From Plazaster borealis (taxonomy: Eukaryota > Echinodermata > Asteroidea > Forcipulatida > Labidiasteridae): DNA of 64,000 nt. Position numbers and translations under genes: made by a program. Positions 11,569 to 39,084 of the stretch are shown here, in pieces. The notes beneath the pieces were generated by a model, which had not been told where the DNA came from, did not search any database, and saw only the letters and a program-made list of their open reading frames with translations. The stretch lies in the NCBI GenBank assembly GCA_021014325.1, contig CM037459.1, positions 1,178,001-1,242,000 on the forward strand. Reading direction: 5' to 3'. How positions within the stretch are numbered: position 1 is the first letter of the stretch; the number at the start of each line of letters is the position of its first letter.

Positions 11569-11940
11569 TCAAGGCACTTAACACGTTTGGTAATTGTCAA
11601 AGTCCAGTGTTCTCACTTGGTGTATACCAACATATGCATAAAATAACAAGCCTGTGAAAATTTGGGCTCAATTGGACATCGAAGTTGCAAGAAAATGATG
11701 AAAGAAAAAACACGCTTGTTGTACAAATTTGTGTGCTTTCAGATAGGAATAAAAACTTCTTGCAAGAAGTTTTTATTATTTTAGTGAGAAATTACCTCTT
11801 TCTCAAAAACTACGATACTTCAGAGGGAGTCGTTTCTCACAATGTTTTATACTATAACAGCTCTCCGTTGCTTGTCACCAAGTAAGTTTTTATGCTAATA
11901 TTTGTTTTGAGTAATTACCAAACGTGTAAGATACCTTTAA
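11569..11940 (-). mobile_element. MITE family 1, copy 3 (reverse)
   Basis: Same family in the opposite orientation: 'ggcacttaacacgtttggtaattgtc' on the left, and 'attaccaaacgtgtaagataccTTTAA' on the right. The internal order (tgcataaaataacaagcctgtg, tgtgctttcagatagg, cagagggagtcg) is the reverse complement of copy 1. The left TTAA has decayed to TTCAA. Confidence 0.88.
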
Positions 11941-12101
11941 GCAAGAAAGTTACTAAATACTGATTGGTGAAGACGACTTCATACGACGTATATACTATAA
12001 ATCGGTGTAGAAGTTGAAAAAGAGGAAAAATAAATAAAGAAGAACTAAAGAGAAGAAAAAACCAGTATAGGTGTAACCTAGTCCCCAATGTGTTCAATAA
12101 A

Positions 12102-12198
12102 CGCCGTATCCACGTCAGCAATCGACGCCATTTTGCAATCGGCGCCATTACACGGCGTAACCGCCGTATACACGTCAGCAATCGACGCCATTTTGCTA
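12102..12198. repeat. Direct 37-bp duplication at 60-bp spacing
   Basis: 'cgccgtat.cacgtcagcaat' and 'cgacgccattttgc' occur at 12102 and again at 12162, with one base different. The surrounding sequence is otherwise ordinary. Confidence 0.75.
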
Positions 12199-12388
12199 AA
12201 ATATTTGTTATCTGACCTGTGACCAATAACACTTGCCTTTCAACCACTTTACAAACAGTATTTTTTAAATTTCAGTTTTTGAATTTGTAGTTGAAAATGC
12301 AGACTACGGCGAACAGGACTTATGGTTCCAATGGTTGTGGAAGTATCAAGAATTCAAGTTTCTCATGTTGTAAGAGTTTACAATAATA

Positions 12389-12763
12389 TTAAAGGCATCG
12401 TACACGTTTGGTAATTGGAGCCTATTGATTGTTTAAACCTATATAGTTGTAGATATATACCATAAAACTAACCTGTGAAAATTTCATTTCAAAAGGTGGT
12501 AGCGTTTTTGAGATATTGCCGAAAATCTGTAGCGGTTATGTCCACGCAGGAAGAATAATCTGCATTGGAATACACACTCTGCTCAGATTCAAATGTTTTT
12601 GGGGATAAAAAGTGATATATTTTTCCATAACCGCAGTACTTTGAAATGAAAAGTTTTTTCAAAATGCATTATACTGTCCAAAGCTGCTGTACTTCTTACC
12701 AAGTAAGTTTTTATTGCCATTATTTTGGTCAGAGTCATTACCAAACGTGTACGATGCCTTTAA
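12389..12763 (+). mobile_element. MITE family 2, copy 1
   Basis: TTAA-AGGCATCGTACACGTTTGG on the left and CCAAACGTGTACGATGCCT-TTAA on the right: the same ends as family 1 but a different body. Body landmarks are 'aaaggtggtagcgtttttgag', 'attgccgaaaatctg', 'gtccacgcaggaagaataatc' and 'gcattatactgtccaaagctg'. Sharing of ends and target with an unrelated body implies a common transposase acting in trans. Confidence 0.88.
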
Positions 12764-15379
12764 ACAATATTAAAAAACCCCACATCAATGCATAAGACGA
12801 CTTCCGAGACTAATGACGAATACTTATGAATATTGACAATGATGCAAATGATTAGAGTGCTGACGTCACCACTGATCTCGTTTCATTGATTGCCCGGATA
12901 TACCAATACCATTGATTGGTCACTTGATTCTTCAAACCGTTTTGATTGCATTAATTAGGAGTCTATTCACCAGTGTCTAAAAGGATGACCATGAGATAAA
13001 CTGACGTCTGGTGAAGCACGTCAAATATATAAAACAAACGTATTTACTCAGTTTGATACTTCCTTTCATTTGACTTTTTTTATGCCTATCTTCATACCCC
13101 CCCTTTTCTTATTTTTATTTTTAAAAACACACACCATATTTCTCAGCTAGGCAAGGGTGCAAATAGAAGATGGATCAGGAAATCTCGCGTGTAAAGAAAA
13201 TATTATCTGCACCGCTATCTTTTTCACGAAGAATACAAGGGGCAAAATTCAATACATTTTGTTCAAATACTTGAATCCATGAATGGAATCTACTCCCTAA
13301 TAGCATCAAATGTTCAAATAATCATTATCAGAAAGGGCAATGAAACAACATCTCTCCTTTCAATCTATTAATTGTTAACTTTTTATTTGTTGATCACCAT
13401 TCTTCGCTATTCCTGTGCCGTTTTTCATTGTGTTGTACTGTATTTGTTTGTCTTTGTGTTTTTAAGGACCCGATGGAAATAAGATTATATCTTTGGCTAT
13501 GTAATCAGTTTATCTTTATGTATTGCTCTGTATTTTGTATTGCATTGCCAAATAAAATAATAGTAATAATAATAGTAGGCGTACTAAAGAAGGGGGTAAT
13601 TAAAATGTCTAATTTTTATTACGAAAAAGGGACTAAAAAATTCCCTTTATAAACAAATCGCGAATACATCCACCATTCTAATCCTAAACGGCGATCATTA
13701 CCAAACGTCCCGTACATGGAAAATGCCTTAATCTACGGTCATTTTTGTTATAAAAAACGATTGCTTTATTTGTTCAGAATTAAAACCCACATTATCCCAC
13801 CCTCTTCTTCTTCTTCACAGCAAACCCCTTCCCCCATCGGGTCTTCGAGTGTTATTCACCCCCTTTGACAACCAAGCCTTAAGGGCTGATTAAGTTGACT
13901 GTCACCTTCGCATTGCATTACGAATATTATTTGAAAATGACTGTCAAGATTCTCTCGGTAAACGCAGAGCTTTTATCCCTGATATCGAAACTAAGATTAT
14001 GATTAAGATTAGTATAAAGCTTATAGTCATGCAACTCTCATTAACAACTCTCAGATTAATCGGCCATCCTAAAAAAAAACCAAAGTTGAATCCGGATGTC
14101 AACATTTTTAAACCAAGACACTAAATATTTGGATAAATTAAACTGGTTTTGAAAGATTATAACCACCAACTCATATTTCTAACATATTGCAACACTGACA
14201 GTGAAATGGTTCAAGATACACATAAATTACTACCCAATAAATAAAAACAATGGGAAAAATCACAAGGCAAACGACTCGACCATTCAACCAACAACCCAGT
14301 CAATAAAAAATAAAAGATGCTCCCAAATGAACACTAACCCTTGACTAGTTGAAACTCTCAGAGGGTCTCAATAGCTACTTTAAACAGAAGCCACAAAAAC
14401 AGAAAGAAGTCAATTTCAGAAACTCATTGGTTCTTGATTCTTTCCAGACGTTTCGTTCTGTCTTGAAAGATGATCCAGGAAGTTAGGTTCATTTCTCTCC
14501 GGCTCTTTATTACTTTAGGTTTTTCGTCTTTAGTGTTGTGCTTTATTCTGGCTTCGATTTGTCATTTTTATATATATCTTTTTTATTTATTGATTGATAA
14601 ACAAAATTATTCGTGTTGTTGGTGTTTCTGCTTTTGTTGGACTATTTGGGGGTTTTAAGAAGCGATGGTTTCTACATTTTAATAATGATTTTACTTGCCA
14701 TTTTGTGCTTTACTTTTCACTTCAATTTTAGATTTCTGTGAATTAAATAATATCAATTTTTATTCTTTTAAATGAGCAGGGTCTGGGAGGGCACATCTTT
14801 TTTGATGACAGTTTTTTGACTTTTGCCTTTCCCTGGACGGCCTCTGCTCGTAATATTGTATTGTCCAAAGAATTAAAACAAATAAATAATAAATAAATAA
14901 TTTGTAAATTTCACTGGTAACCAGTCTGTGCAAATCGATATTGTGCTTGATGACCTGCTGAGTAAAGTTGGGACCTTATCCTCCAGTGTTAGGTTTAAAA
15001 TATTATCAAAAAAAACCCCCTTCCACTTTACTGCGGGGAAACACCCCCCCAAATCATAAAAAATGTCTACCCATGAAGGAAGCCACACCTGTTTACTATT
15101 TTGAATCATTGTAAATGCTAACGCATGATGACATTTACAGAGACCGTGACAAAAGGTCCTTGTTGTTTTCCCCCTTTTTTCTTCGGAAAGCTGAGTTGTT
15201 GTTTATCCGCCAAATCATCCTTTCTGTCCCATCACAATATTTTAGTAATGACAAGCTTGTTCTTGTATATTAAACCGCAATTCAGCCGTGACGCCGTGGT
15301 GTGCCAATCACTTGCGAGAGATATCTCCACCCGTGAGCCGGAAAAAAACAGTGTTTTCTTTTGTTTTGCGAAGGGTTCT
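12764..15379. other. Unassigned upstream flank of the neuropeptide gene
   Basis: No supported gene. A stray MITE terminus-like piece ('cattaccaaacgtcccgtac') lies at 13696. The rest is AT-rich with short random frames. Confidence 0.5.
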
Positions 15380-15562
15380 GTCTCCATGGCAACAAGTAGG
15401 TACTTCTTCATTGGTGATTGGAACTGGTTGATTCTATTGCCTGTAGTATAACGGTCTGTGAGATTAATGTCTCATTCTGAGAGGAAATGATCAAGCGCGA
15501 GGAGCTCTTTTTCCCACCACTTAGCTTGGATACCAAAACGTAGAGTTTCTCAACTTGGCAAA
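15380..15562 (+). promoter_or_regulatory. Promoter and 5' leader of the peptide precursor gene
   Basis: GTCTCCATGGCAAC at 15380-15393 is a near-ideal X-box, the palindromic RFX-factor site. Two inverted CCAAT boxes follow (TCATTGG and GATTGG, about 15409-15419), then GTATAA at 15445, which could act as a weak TATA element. A possible upstream ORF of 18 codons runs from the ATG at 15487 to the TAG at 15541, out of frame with the main start. RFX factors drive ciliated-neuron and endocrine genes in other animals. Motifs are seen; function is inferred. Confidence 0.45.
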
Positions 15563-31573
<16,011 letters not shown>

Positions 31574-31618
31574 CCAGCTGCAATCCAGGAGGACCCACTT
31601 CGCGTTCGGAAACGCACC

Positions 31619-32449
31619 GTGAGTACAGTTATATGTCACCAGAAACAAATAAATTGATCTTGATTAAAAAATGATTTTTGGGATACTTGAAAATGAACCT
31701 GCGACCTCCGGATTAATGTTCAGGTGCTCTACCAACTGATCTATCTAGCCCTATGTTCGCTACAAATATCTTTGTTCGGGGTGTCAGTCATCAGAAGAAC
31801 CTGTAATTGCCATTTTTGGTTATAGCCAGGCATCTCTACTAAATTTACGATACAACCTGGGAAGTGGTAGTAGAGGGGGGTTACCTTCAGGTGATAGACG
31901 ATTAAAATTGGACACCCTTTATAGGGGATCTTAAATAATGTATGCCACCCTAATACACTCCATGAAGAACATTTTGACCGTAGATAGGTCTCAACTCGCA
32001 ATCGTCTTAACTTAATGGGGAAAGTCTGACAGGGAAAGGGGTGGGCAAAGATGAGCGGAGCGTTGTTTTCAGGCAACTTGGAGGCAACCATCTCGCACTG
32101 CATATACAAATGAATTACTAGCTGTAACTCACTATTCCCAAGAAATTATAATAATGAAAAAACTGAAATGTGAATTTTTATTTATTGGAGATTGCCAGGA
32201 AATGGTTGCCTGTAAATTGCCTCGTGTGAGGTCTTAACAGTGTGGTGGGTTGGAGCACGGGCAGATTCGAAATCATAGGATAGGGGCATAGAAATGGGGG
32301 AATATTATGAAGATTGAATTTGGTTTATTGCTATTCATACACAAGTATAGCAATATGTAAAAACAGTAACCACTAGAATTTAAAAAGAAAAGAGAGAGAG
32401 TACAAAAGTATCGCTGAATGGCTATGACGCACACAACAAGACAGGGCGG
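31619..32449. other. Unassigned sequence after exon 3
   Basis: No feature recognised except the reverse-oriented 'gattgcc...caggcaatct'-type fragment at 32180-32222. If the donor at 31619 is used, this is intron. Confidence 0.45.
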
Positions 32450-32467
32450 GGCAGCAATCTAAAACAA

Positions 32468-32604
32468 CCCGGGTCAGAATTGACCTTGGGGTCAGAATTG
32501 ACCTTGGTCTGGGTCCAGATTTTTTTTCTGGGTCAGCATGACCCGTTTTGGGGTTAAGCTGAACACTGCTTGCGCTCAGTGGCTTATTCTGGGTTATCAT
32601 AAAC
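32468..32604. repeat. GGGTCA/TGACCC palindrome repeat, copy 1
   Basis: Contains two direct 'gggtcagaattgacc' units and a perfect GGTCAGCATGACC at 32531-32543, which equals the consensus oestrogen-response-element layout (GGTCAnnnTGACC). Related to the array at 57280-57535. Confidence 0.65.
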
Positions 32605-32642
32605 CGAAAAGCGGATCACACTGGCCCTGAAATGAGTCCGAC

Positions 32643-32955
32643 CTAGGGCATGTCGTGGCTAAGCCGTTAAGTGAGTACTCTGGTGTTTCTGATCAGCAGA
32701 GTGTGGGTTCGAGTCCCGGTCTTGACACCTGTGTCCTTGAGCAAGATATTTTACCATGATTGCTTTGCCCTTCAGATGGGATTTTAAGCCGTAGGTCCCG
32801 TGTACTAGAATTGCACGTAGAAGAACCCAGAACACGGAAGAGTATAGGGTTAGCCCTGGTGTTTCTGGTTCACATAGCAAGCACCCTTGTTTACAAGTTT
32901 CCTCAGGCGTGCGAGCTACAGTGATTAAGTTCACTCATGAGGCATCCTTGGTTTC
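32643..32955 (+). mobile_element. tRNA-derived SINE, full length
   Basis: The head folds like a leucine-type tRNA: an A box TGGCTAAGCCG at 32656-32666 and a B box GGTTCGAGTCC at 32706-32716, with a long variable arm (ctctggtgtttctgatcagcagag). The body reads 'cctgtgtccttgagcaagat', 'ccttcagatgggatt', 'aggtcccgtgta', and the tail 'gattaagttcactcatgagg' to 'ttggtttcatt'. It matches 15690-16005 in reverse along its length. The degenerate acceptor stem and the added body show it is a SINE, not a working tRNA gene. Confidence 0.87.
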
Positions 32956-33373
32956 ATTACCAGAAATATATAATAAAAAAATTATAACAATGAAGACTTG
33001 TCACGCTGAACAACGGGGCAGACAGAGGAGGCTGTTGAACTGGTCGGATAGTACGGGAGCAAGGGTTTTTAGTCCAGAATATAGCTTTCACAAAATATGT
33101 TTACATTTGTATATTCCTCAATTTGATAATCAATCCTTTTTGTTTGCTTTTATCTTTGAAGGGTTGGCAGTGATTGAATTTAAAGTGACCTTACAGACAG
33201 ATGGACTGAATGGAAGATGCATTATAAGTTAAACCATACAACCTACTGATGCTTTTATCGATCCCATTTGGGACTCCTTTAACAACATGTTTCATTTGAG
33301 GGATACTTCTCATATTTTGTATTTTTTTGTGATGTGTAGTTTTAATTATTGGCTTGTCCTTGGTTTTTTTGGT

Positions 33374-33769
33374 TTAAAGGCATCATACACGTTTGGTAAT
33401 TGGAGCCTACTGTTTGTTCCAATCCTATACAGTTGTAGAAATATACAATAAAACTAACTTGTGAAAATTTCATTTCAAAAGGTGGTAGCGTTTTTGAGAT
33501 ATTGCCGAAAATCTGGAGCGGTTTATGTCCACGCAGGAAGAATAATCTGCATTGGAATACACACTCTGAGAAGCGTTACAGTAACGCTTCTCAATATTCA
33601 AAATATTTTGGGGATAAAAAGGGATATATTTGTCCGTAACTGCAGCCCTTCGAAGTAAAAAGTCTCTCAAAATGCATTATACTATCCAAAGCTGTTGGAC
33701 TTCTTACCAAGTAAGTTGTTATTGCCATAAATTTTCAGAGTCATTACCAAACGTGTACAATGCCTTTAA
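33374..33769 (+). mobile_element. MITE family 2, copy 2
   Basis: TTAA-AGGCATCATACACGTTTGG on the left; CCAAACGTGTACAATGCCT-TTAA on the right. The body contains 'gagaagcgtta' paired with its complement 'taacgcttctc' near 33570-33595, a small hairpin missing from copy 1. Confidence 0.9.
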
Positions 33770-33770
33770 A

Positions 33771-34262
33771 ATAGGTCTTCCCGGCCAATTAAAAAAAAAT
33801 GTCCATTCATTTTAACACCCGGCTCATTCAATTTCTTTTGAAAGTGAATGCTCCGTTGAATCAGCATTCAACAGTCAAAAGGAGTAATTCAATTTCACCA
33901 GTTTAGCATTCACTGGTCAAATAAGATCATTCAATTTCATTAGGCCGCAAGACTCATTCAATTTCGTAAAAGCCAGCAGCAAGAGCTGATCAACCATTCC
34001 ATTTCATCAAGTGTACCATAGGTTACTACCTTCAACTTTAGAATGGTCAAAGTGTAGTCTTGAATGCCTATAAATGAAATAGAATGACTGAAGCGAATCT
34101 GAATGAGAAAAAAACGAAATCATGTGTGCACGAAAACGAAAATGAATGCATTCATAGCTAAAAAAAACCCCAGTTTGAGTGGATTAGGGGAAAATGCGTG
34201 AATTTGAAAGCATGTTAATGAAATTGAATGATTTTTTGTTGAAATTGGCCGGGGAAACCTAT
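33771..34262. mobile_element. 492-bp TIR element with internal CATTCAATTTCAT motifs
   Basis: ATAGGTCTTCCCGGCCAATT at 33771-33790 is inverted as AAATTGGCCGGGGAAACCTAT at 34242-34262. The interior repeats CATTCAATTTCAT in direct orientation on the left half and ATGAAATTGAATG on the right, so the arms can pair in several registers. It begins two bases after the MITE copy before it. Confidence 0.75.
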
Positions 34263-34654
34263 ATTATTATTATTATTATTTTGTTTTTTTATTACTAGTC
34301 GGCTGAACATCACATTTCCTTCTGGCGTTCCCACTTCATTGTTTAAATTTTTTAGGGGAAACTAAATACTGATTTCAGTGTGGAATCAACATGCAAGAAC
34401 AAGGCTGTTTAAAATAATCTGACTTTATCGAATCAGATGTTACTGTGATGCATGTACGGTCGTCTGCAAAAAAGTCTAAGACATTACCATGATGCAACCA
34501 CCATTGACTGTTATTGTTATAAAATCGATAATTAAAGCCAAATCGAAGCTGCCGTAAGTGGCTTAGCGCTCAAATCCGTCACACAGTGACGCTCATGGCG
34601 CTCCAACATTCAGTATTTTTCCTGCAAGCTATGTTTTTTCCCAGTACGTTTTTG

Positions 34655-34735
34655 AAGTATCGAACCCTCACTCTGTTGATCAGAAACACCAGAGCTTGAG
34701 GCTGGTGTTCTTATCCGCTCGGCCACGACATGCCA
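34655..34735 (-). mobile_element. 5' head fragment of the tRNA-derived SINE
   Basis: 'gtatcgaaccctcactctgt' and 'gatcagaaacaccagagctt' plus 'ccgctcggccacgacatgcc' are the reverse complement of the SINE head. The A box here reads TGGCCGAGCGG, closer to a real tRNA-Leu than the 32.6 kb copy. The body is missing. Confidence 0.75.
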
Positions 34736-35665
34736 TAGCACGATAGAGCGCAACTAGCTGAAACATGACATTTCAAATAGAACAAACACGAGAGGGCGGC
34801 ATATAGAGGTAGGGTGTGGTTTAAACATATTACACTTCTACAACTTAATTCATTTCAACTCATCAAAATGCGTAAGAGCGAGTTTTTTCTCACTTAACTT
34901 GAACTAGTCTTATAACTCACAATGGACTGTTTTGTTATTGTATTAGTCTCAACATTTCTTTACCATTTCGTGTTTGTAACTGAAAAGTTGTTTGGGTCAT
35001 TTGTTGTCAAAGTTAATTTTATCTCAACAGACGATGCGGAAGTGGTAAAAAGTACACACACACAGAAATAAAACATACCTTATCAAAAGTATTCAGGTAT
35101 TTAATTTTATGCACAAAATAATATTACCAGCAAATTATTTATATGCCTATAGCATGTCGGGGAATACTTATTAAACAATGACGTAGTATTTAGGCAGGTA
35201 AACTGCTAAGCAAGATTTGTCAGTGCTTAGTAAAAATTACTTCACGTGCTTATTGACCCATGATCCTTGAATATGTTGCACCAACTGAGGTCACAGCAAT
35301 CGACTGTCTTTATTTAGAGGCTGGATAAAAACTTTCAAGTTGTTGTGTTTTGTTCCCGATTCTTAGCTACATAAATATTTTTATCAGCAAGATTTTCATG
35401 ACTAAATTTCTTTTAGCTGTTAAGTAAATTTACTTGCGCAACAACAAGATGGCGGTTTACAATGTGCATTACATGGCATGTTAGCTAACCAGTTTCTGAT
35501 AAGCAGGATAGTTCTGCGCTAAGCTAAGCAAAGGATTGTGATTTCATGCTTTGTTCTATGATATTTCAACACTTACTTCATATACAGATGAAATCTAAGA
35601 TCAAATTGAGTTTTGTGATGCACTCATTTTCCAACAGATAGAGTCCTTATAAAAGTGGAATTAAT
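34736..35665. other. Unassigned sequence
   Basis: AT-rich; no exon or element recognised. Confidence 0.5.
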
Positions 35666-36017
35666 ATTACAAGTCTCTAACCTCACGTTAAAATGGTGTA
35701 AAATGCCATTGTATTTGATACCGGTACCCTTCCAGTGCCAAAATTTGTCAGATCCAAAAACATCCAATGACGTCACATTTCAAATATCTTGGTCTGTGTA
35801 TTTGTGTACGGGGAATTTTTGATTTAATTTGTAAAATTCCATGTTTTTCAGTCAAAATGACGTTGAGTTTGAGCTTTTGACTAGCGAAAACAATTCCTGT
35901 GTGAAATATACAGACCCATTGTTGACATCCAATGTCGTCACGTTTGAAATTTCGCTCCGAAAGAGCCTAAAATAAAATGACATACACCCTTTGAACATGA
36001 GGTGAGAGACTTGTAAT
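35666..36017. mobile_element. 352-bp TIR element (ATTACAAGTCTCT ends)
   Basis: ATTACAAGTCTCTAACCTCA on the left is answered by TGAGGTGAGAGACTTGTAAT on the right. Imperfect pairing continues inward for about 35 bp. It also carries two near-copies of 'catccaatg.cgtcac'. Non-coding MITE. Confidence 0.8.
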
Positions 36018-36424
36018 ATGTTTTCCAATTTTAAAAGACTTTTCCGAGCTACTCTATGAATGAGATTATTCAATAAGAATTATGAAATATGATTCATATG
36101 TTAAGCATTCACTGCTGTAAACTGGGCAAATACGGCAAACATAATATCTTCATGGTTTTGGTATCATTTAATGATACAAAAATCAATAAAAGATACAATG
36201 CCCAGTCTGGGAATTTTCAGAGGTTTTCAATTATGAAATAAATATTTAATAAAGTAGATTTTCGCATTAAAGAATATCAAACAGAGAAAAACACTACTTA
36301 TTCTTGTTTTTGACTGAAATATATTCTTTTTCCATTCGTGTTATTTTTTTCTGAAGTAGAGGCTGCGTTGATTTCTTATACATCTTTACCCCTTCATTGG
36401 CCATTCTCGACCAGAATTACTGAT

Positions 36425-36800
36425 TACTGTAATGACTCTGAAAATTAATAGCAGTAAAAACTTTCTTTGTAAGAAGTATAGAAGTTTGAATAGTATCATG
36501 CATTTTAAGAATTTTTCACTTCGAAGTACTGCGGTTACGGGAGGAGATATCACTTTTTATCCCCAAAAAATTGAACCTGAGAAGCATTACTGACAGCAAC
36601 GTTTCTCAGATTGTGTATTCCATTGCAGATTATTCTTCCTGCGTGGACATAACCGTTCCAGATTTTTGGAAATGTCTCAAAAACGCCACCACCTTTTGAA
36701 ATGAAATGTTCACATGTTAGTTTTATGGTATACATCTGCAACTATATATGATTGAAACAAGCAGTGGGTTCCAATTACCAAACGTATACAACCCCTTTAA
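36425..36800 (-). mobile_element. MITE family 2, copy 3 (reverse)
   Basis: The body is reversed: 'gattattcttcctgcgtggac', 'gccaccaccttttgaaatg'. The right end is CCAATTACCAAACGTATACA then CCCC-TTTAA; the left end near 36425 (TAATGACTCTGAAAATTAAT) has lost its terminus. Confidence 0.82.
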
Positions 36801-37218
36801 AACAAAACCAATGTATAATTTTGTTTTGCCAACGACATTTATTGTGAGCTTCTTTCGAAGTGAACAACTATTATTTGTTAGCCTAACTAAATTGAGTGCT
36901 TTACATGAGGTATGTGAGTAATATTTAAACCAGAACATTAATTTTAAACCAATGTCATGGACTTTGAACATCAACCAGCGGCAGTGATGTCTACGTAAAC
37001 ATTTCAAAATGATGTTCTGGTTATGATCTGCCACGCAACCAAAATAAACCATGAACTGACAAAAATCACAAATTTTTGGGCAAATAATTTGTTATACAAA
37101 TTATTAAAATATTCATTACTGTTAACACTTTCATCAAGTTTCAGTACCCTATACGTAATGGTCTCGTAATTACACTCATTAGTATAAACGACGTATCACT
37201 AGATTTACCATTTTGTAA

Positions 37219-37415
37219 TTTCACAAAGTAACCTATCTAGAAACGTCACTTGATATACAAAGCAGCGCGTGCAGTTCAGCCGAGTGTGTGTCATTTGCAT
37301 TTCACAAAGTGACCTATCTGGAAGCGTCTCGATAGGTCTCAATATGCATTGGTTTGCACGCAGCGATCTGCGGGCAAAACTCTTTTTTTCATTTTCACGA
37401 AGTGACCTATGTGTT
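37219..37415. repeat. Three spaced copies of TTTCACAAAGTGACCTAT
   Basis: Starts at 37219, 37300 and 37393 (TTTCACAAAGTAACC, TTTCACAAAGTGACC, TTTCACGAAGTGACC). The first two share a further 10 bp. Spacing of 81 and 93 bp with unlike sequence between. Confidence 0.6.
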
Positions 37416-37693
37416 TAGGAATTAATTACTAATTAAAATAGTTTCAGGAATGAAAACACATTGGCAGTTCTGTATAAATAAAGTAGTCAGCTTTATTTCT
37501 GTATTAAAAAAAAAATAAAAAAAATAGTCAGCAGACCCAGAAACAGCAGTTAAAAAAAAAGAAGTGCAAACACGTTTTTTGTGTGTATACCTTGAGATTA
37601 GATAGGTAACTTCGTGATTAGAGCGACGAATTGAACCGGGCTGCAATTCTGAAACTAAACTCTGTTACTCCCTCCCTAATCCCTGAGGGCGGG

Positions 37694-37828
37694 TCCGAAT
37701 TGGCGGCTACAGCTTACAGCTATACAGCTACTGGCTGGATCACCCCGTCATCATGCGTTGAAGTAAGGGAAATCATTAGCAGCGCCTTTAGCAACAGTCG
37801 TAGCCATAGCCGTAGCCGCCAATTCGGA
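37694..37828. mobile_element. 135-bp fold-back MITE
   Basis: TCCGAATTGGCGGCTAC at 37694-37710 and its exact complement GTAGCCGCCAATTCGGA at 37812-37828. The interior has more inverted fragments (gctacagctt, agctatacagctac). No coding capacity. Confidence 0.85.
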
Positions 37829-38124
37829 TTCAGCCTAACTGTAATGATTGGTAATAAACGAATTTATTTTAAAACAGAGACAAGCTCCGTGTTTTCTTGA
37901 CAACTCGACCTCCATAATAGTTTGATGACATTTTCAAAGCTTTAATAGCTAGTGAGGTATCTTTATTGATGAGTTCTAGATGGTGGAAATTAATACTAAA
38001 CATGTATTATACCTTAGTGGCTTTATGTTTCTTTAAATGAGAACAGTTTCTAATGAATATAAATAAACTAAAGGTCCACAAAGACAACTTCTGAATCGAC
38101 ACTATGTGGAGGAAGTATCATACC

Positions 38125-38326
38125 CAGAGCTGTGTATTGAGAGAGTTGCGACAACTTGCGATTAGAAGGTGCAATTTTCGGTAAAAGAAAATGCATGTGC
38201 GCACATAGGGTGCCAGACATTTGGTTTTACTCATCGCGTTAGAACTCTATGGTGCAACATTTGGAACAAAAATGGCGTCAAGCACCCTAAGAAAACTAGT
38301 CCATCCATGTCGCAACTCTCTCAATA
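38125..38326. mobile_element. AGAGAGTTGCGACA-type MITE, copy 1
   Basis: CAGAGCTGTGTATTGAGAGAG plus TTGCGACA on the left; TGTCGCAACTCTCTCAATA on the right. The interior has 'acttgcgatta', 'gggtgccagac' and 'aaaatggcgtc'. Two further copies lie within 2 kb. Confidence 0.85.
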
Positions 38327-38598
38327 TTAAAGATCTTACAGCGCCGCAGGCGCAAGACGATCAATTCGGGCTGAAATGTGAGGTATTCACTGAACGACAT
38401 TTCAGTAAGCAAATCTTTTGATACAACAATAGATCAGTGCAGACAATGAGCATTGCTTTCCAAAATTATTTGCTTACTGAAATGGCGCCCTCGCCACACT
38501 TCACTCATTCTAACAATAGAGCTCCATTTGCCCATAAACAAACCGCGCTGGTTGGCATGGACGGCCAAATGTTGGCAAAACATTAAATCGTGTTCTCA

Positions 38599-38840
38599 GG
38601 GCCCAATTTCATAGAGCTGCTAAGCACAACGATTTGCTTAGCATGAAATTTCTTCCTTGATAAAAACAGGATTACCAACCAAATTTCCATGTGTTGCATA
38701 TTGCTTGTTACTGGTATTCAGCTGTTGTTTGCTTATCCTGAAAATCACGTGGAAATTTGGTTGGTAATCCTGTTTTGATCAAGGAAGACATTTCATGCTA
38801 AGCAAATTGTTGCGCCTAGCAGCTCTATGAAATTGGGCCC
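38599..38840. mobile_element. Fold-back MITE of the GGGCCCAATTTCA type, copy 2
   Basis: GGGCCCAATTTCATAGAGCT and its complement AGCTCTATGAAATTGGGCCC are the ends. Long inner arms also pair: 'tgctaagc', 'tccttgat.aaaacaggatta', 'ccaaccaaatttccatgtg'. It is almost a complete 240-bp hairpin and, though it shares the ends of the 21.7 kb copy, its body is different. Confidence 0.88.
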
Positions 38841-39084
38841 AGATGTTGTGACCAAGTTCAAAATTTCTGCAAGCTTCAATTTAAAAAAATACATCCCATG
38901 ATTAGTTGCTTTGTTTTCTAACAAATTCAACACTATTTTTGAATATTTTGTGTAACATTGTTACAAAGTGTGGCTATCTGTTTTTGCTTTGCATTTCTGG
39001 TTTCCCATAGTTTTCCAACCTTGCTTGGCAAAAACTCAGGCTGTGATGTTGCAATAGAAAGGTCTGTACAATCTTTGGTCAACA

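Noticed and set aside
15125..15451. 108-codon plus frame upstream of the neuropeptide exon
   Set aside because: It covers the X-box and CCAAT promoter, has no known domain and ends before the first exon in another frame.
32650..32730. Functional tRNA-Leu gene
   Set aside because: A and B boxes are present but the acceptor stem does not pair, and the sequence continues into a body shared by another copy, so it is a SINE head.
32659..32934. 91-codon minus-strand frame
   Set aside because: Lies wholly within the SINE.
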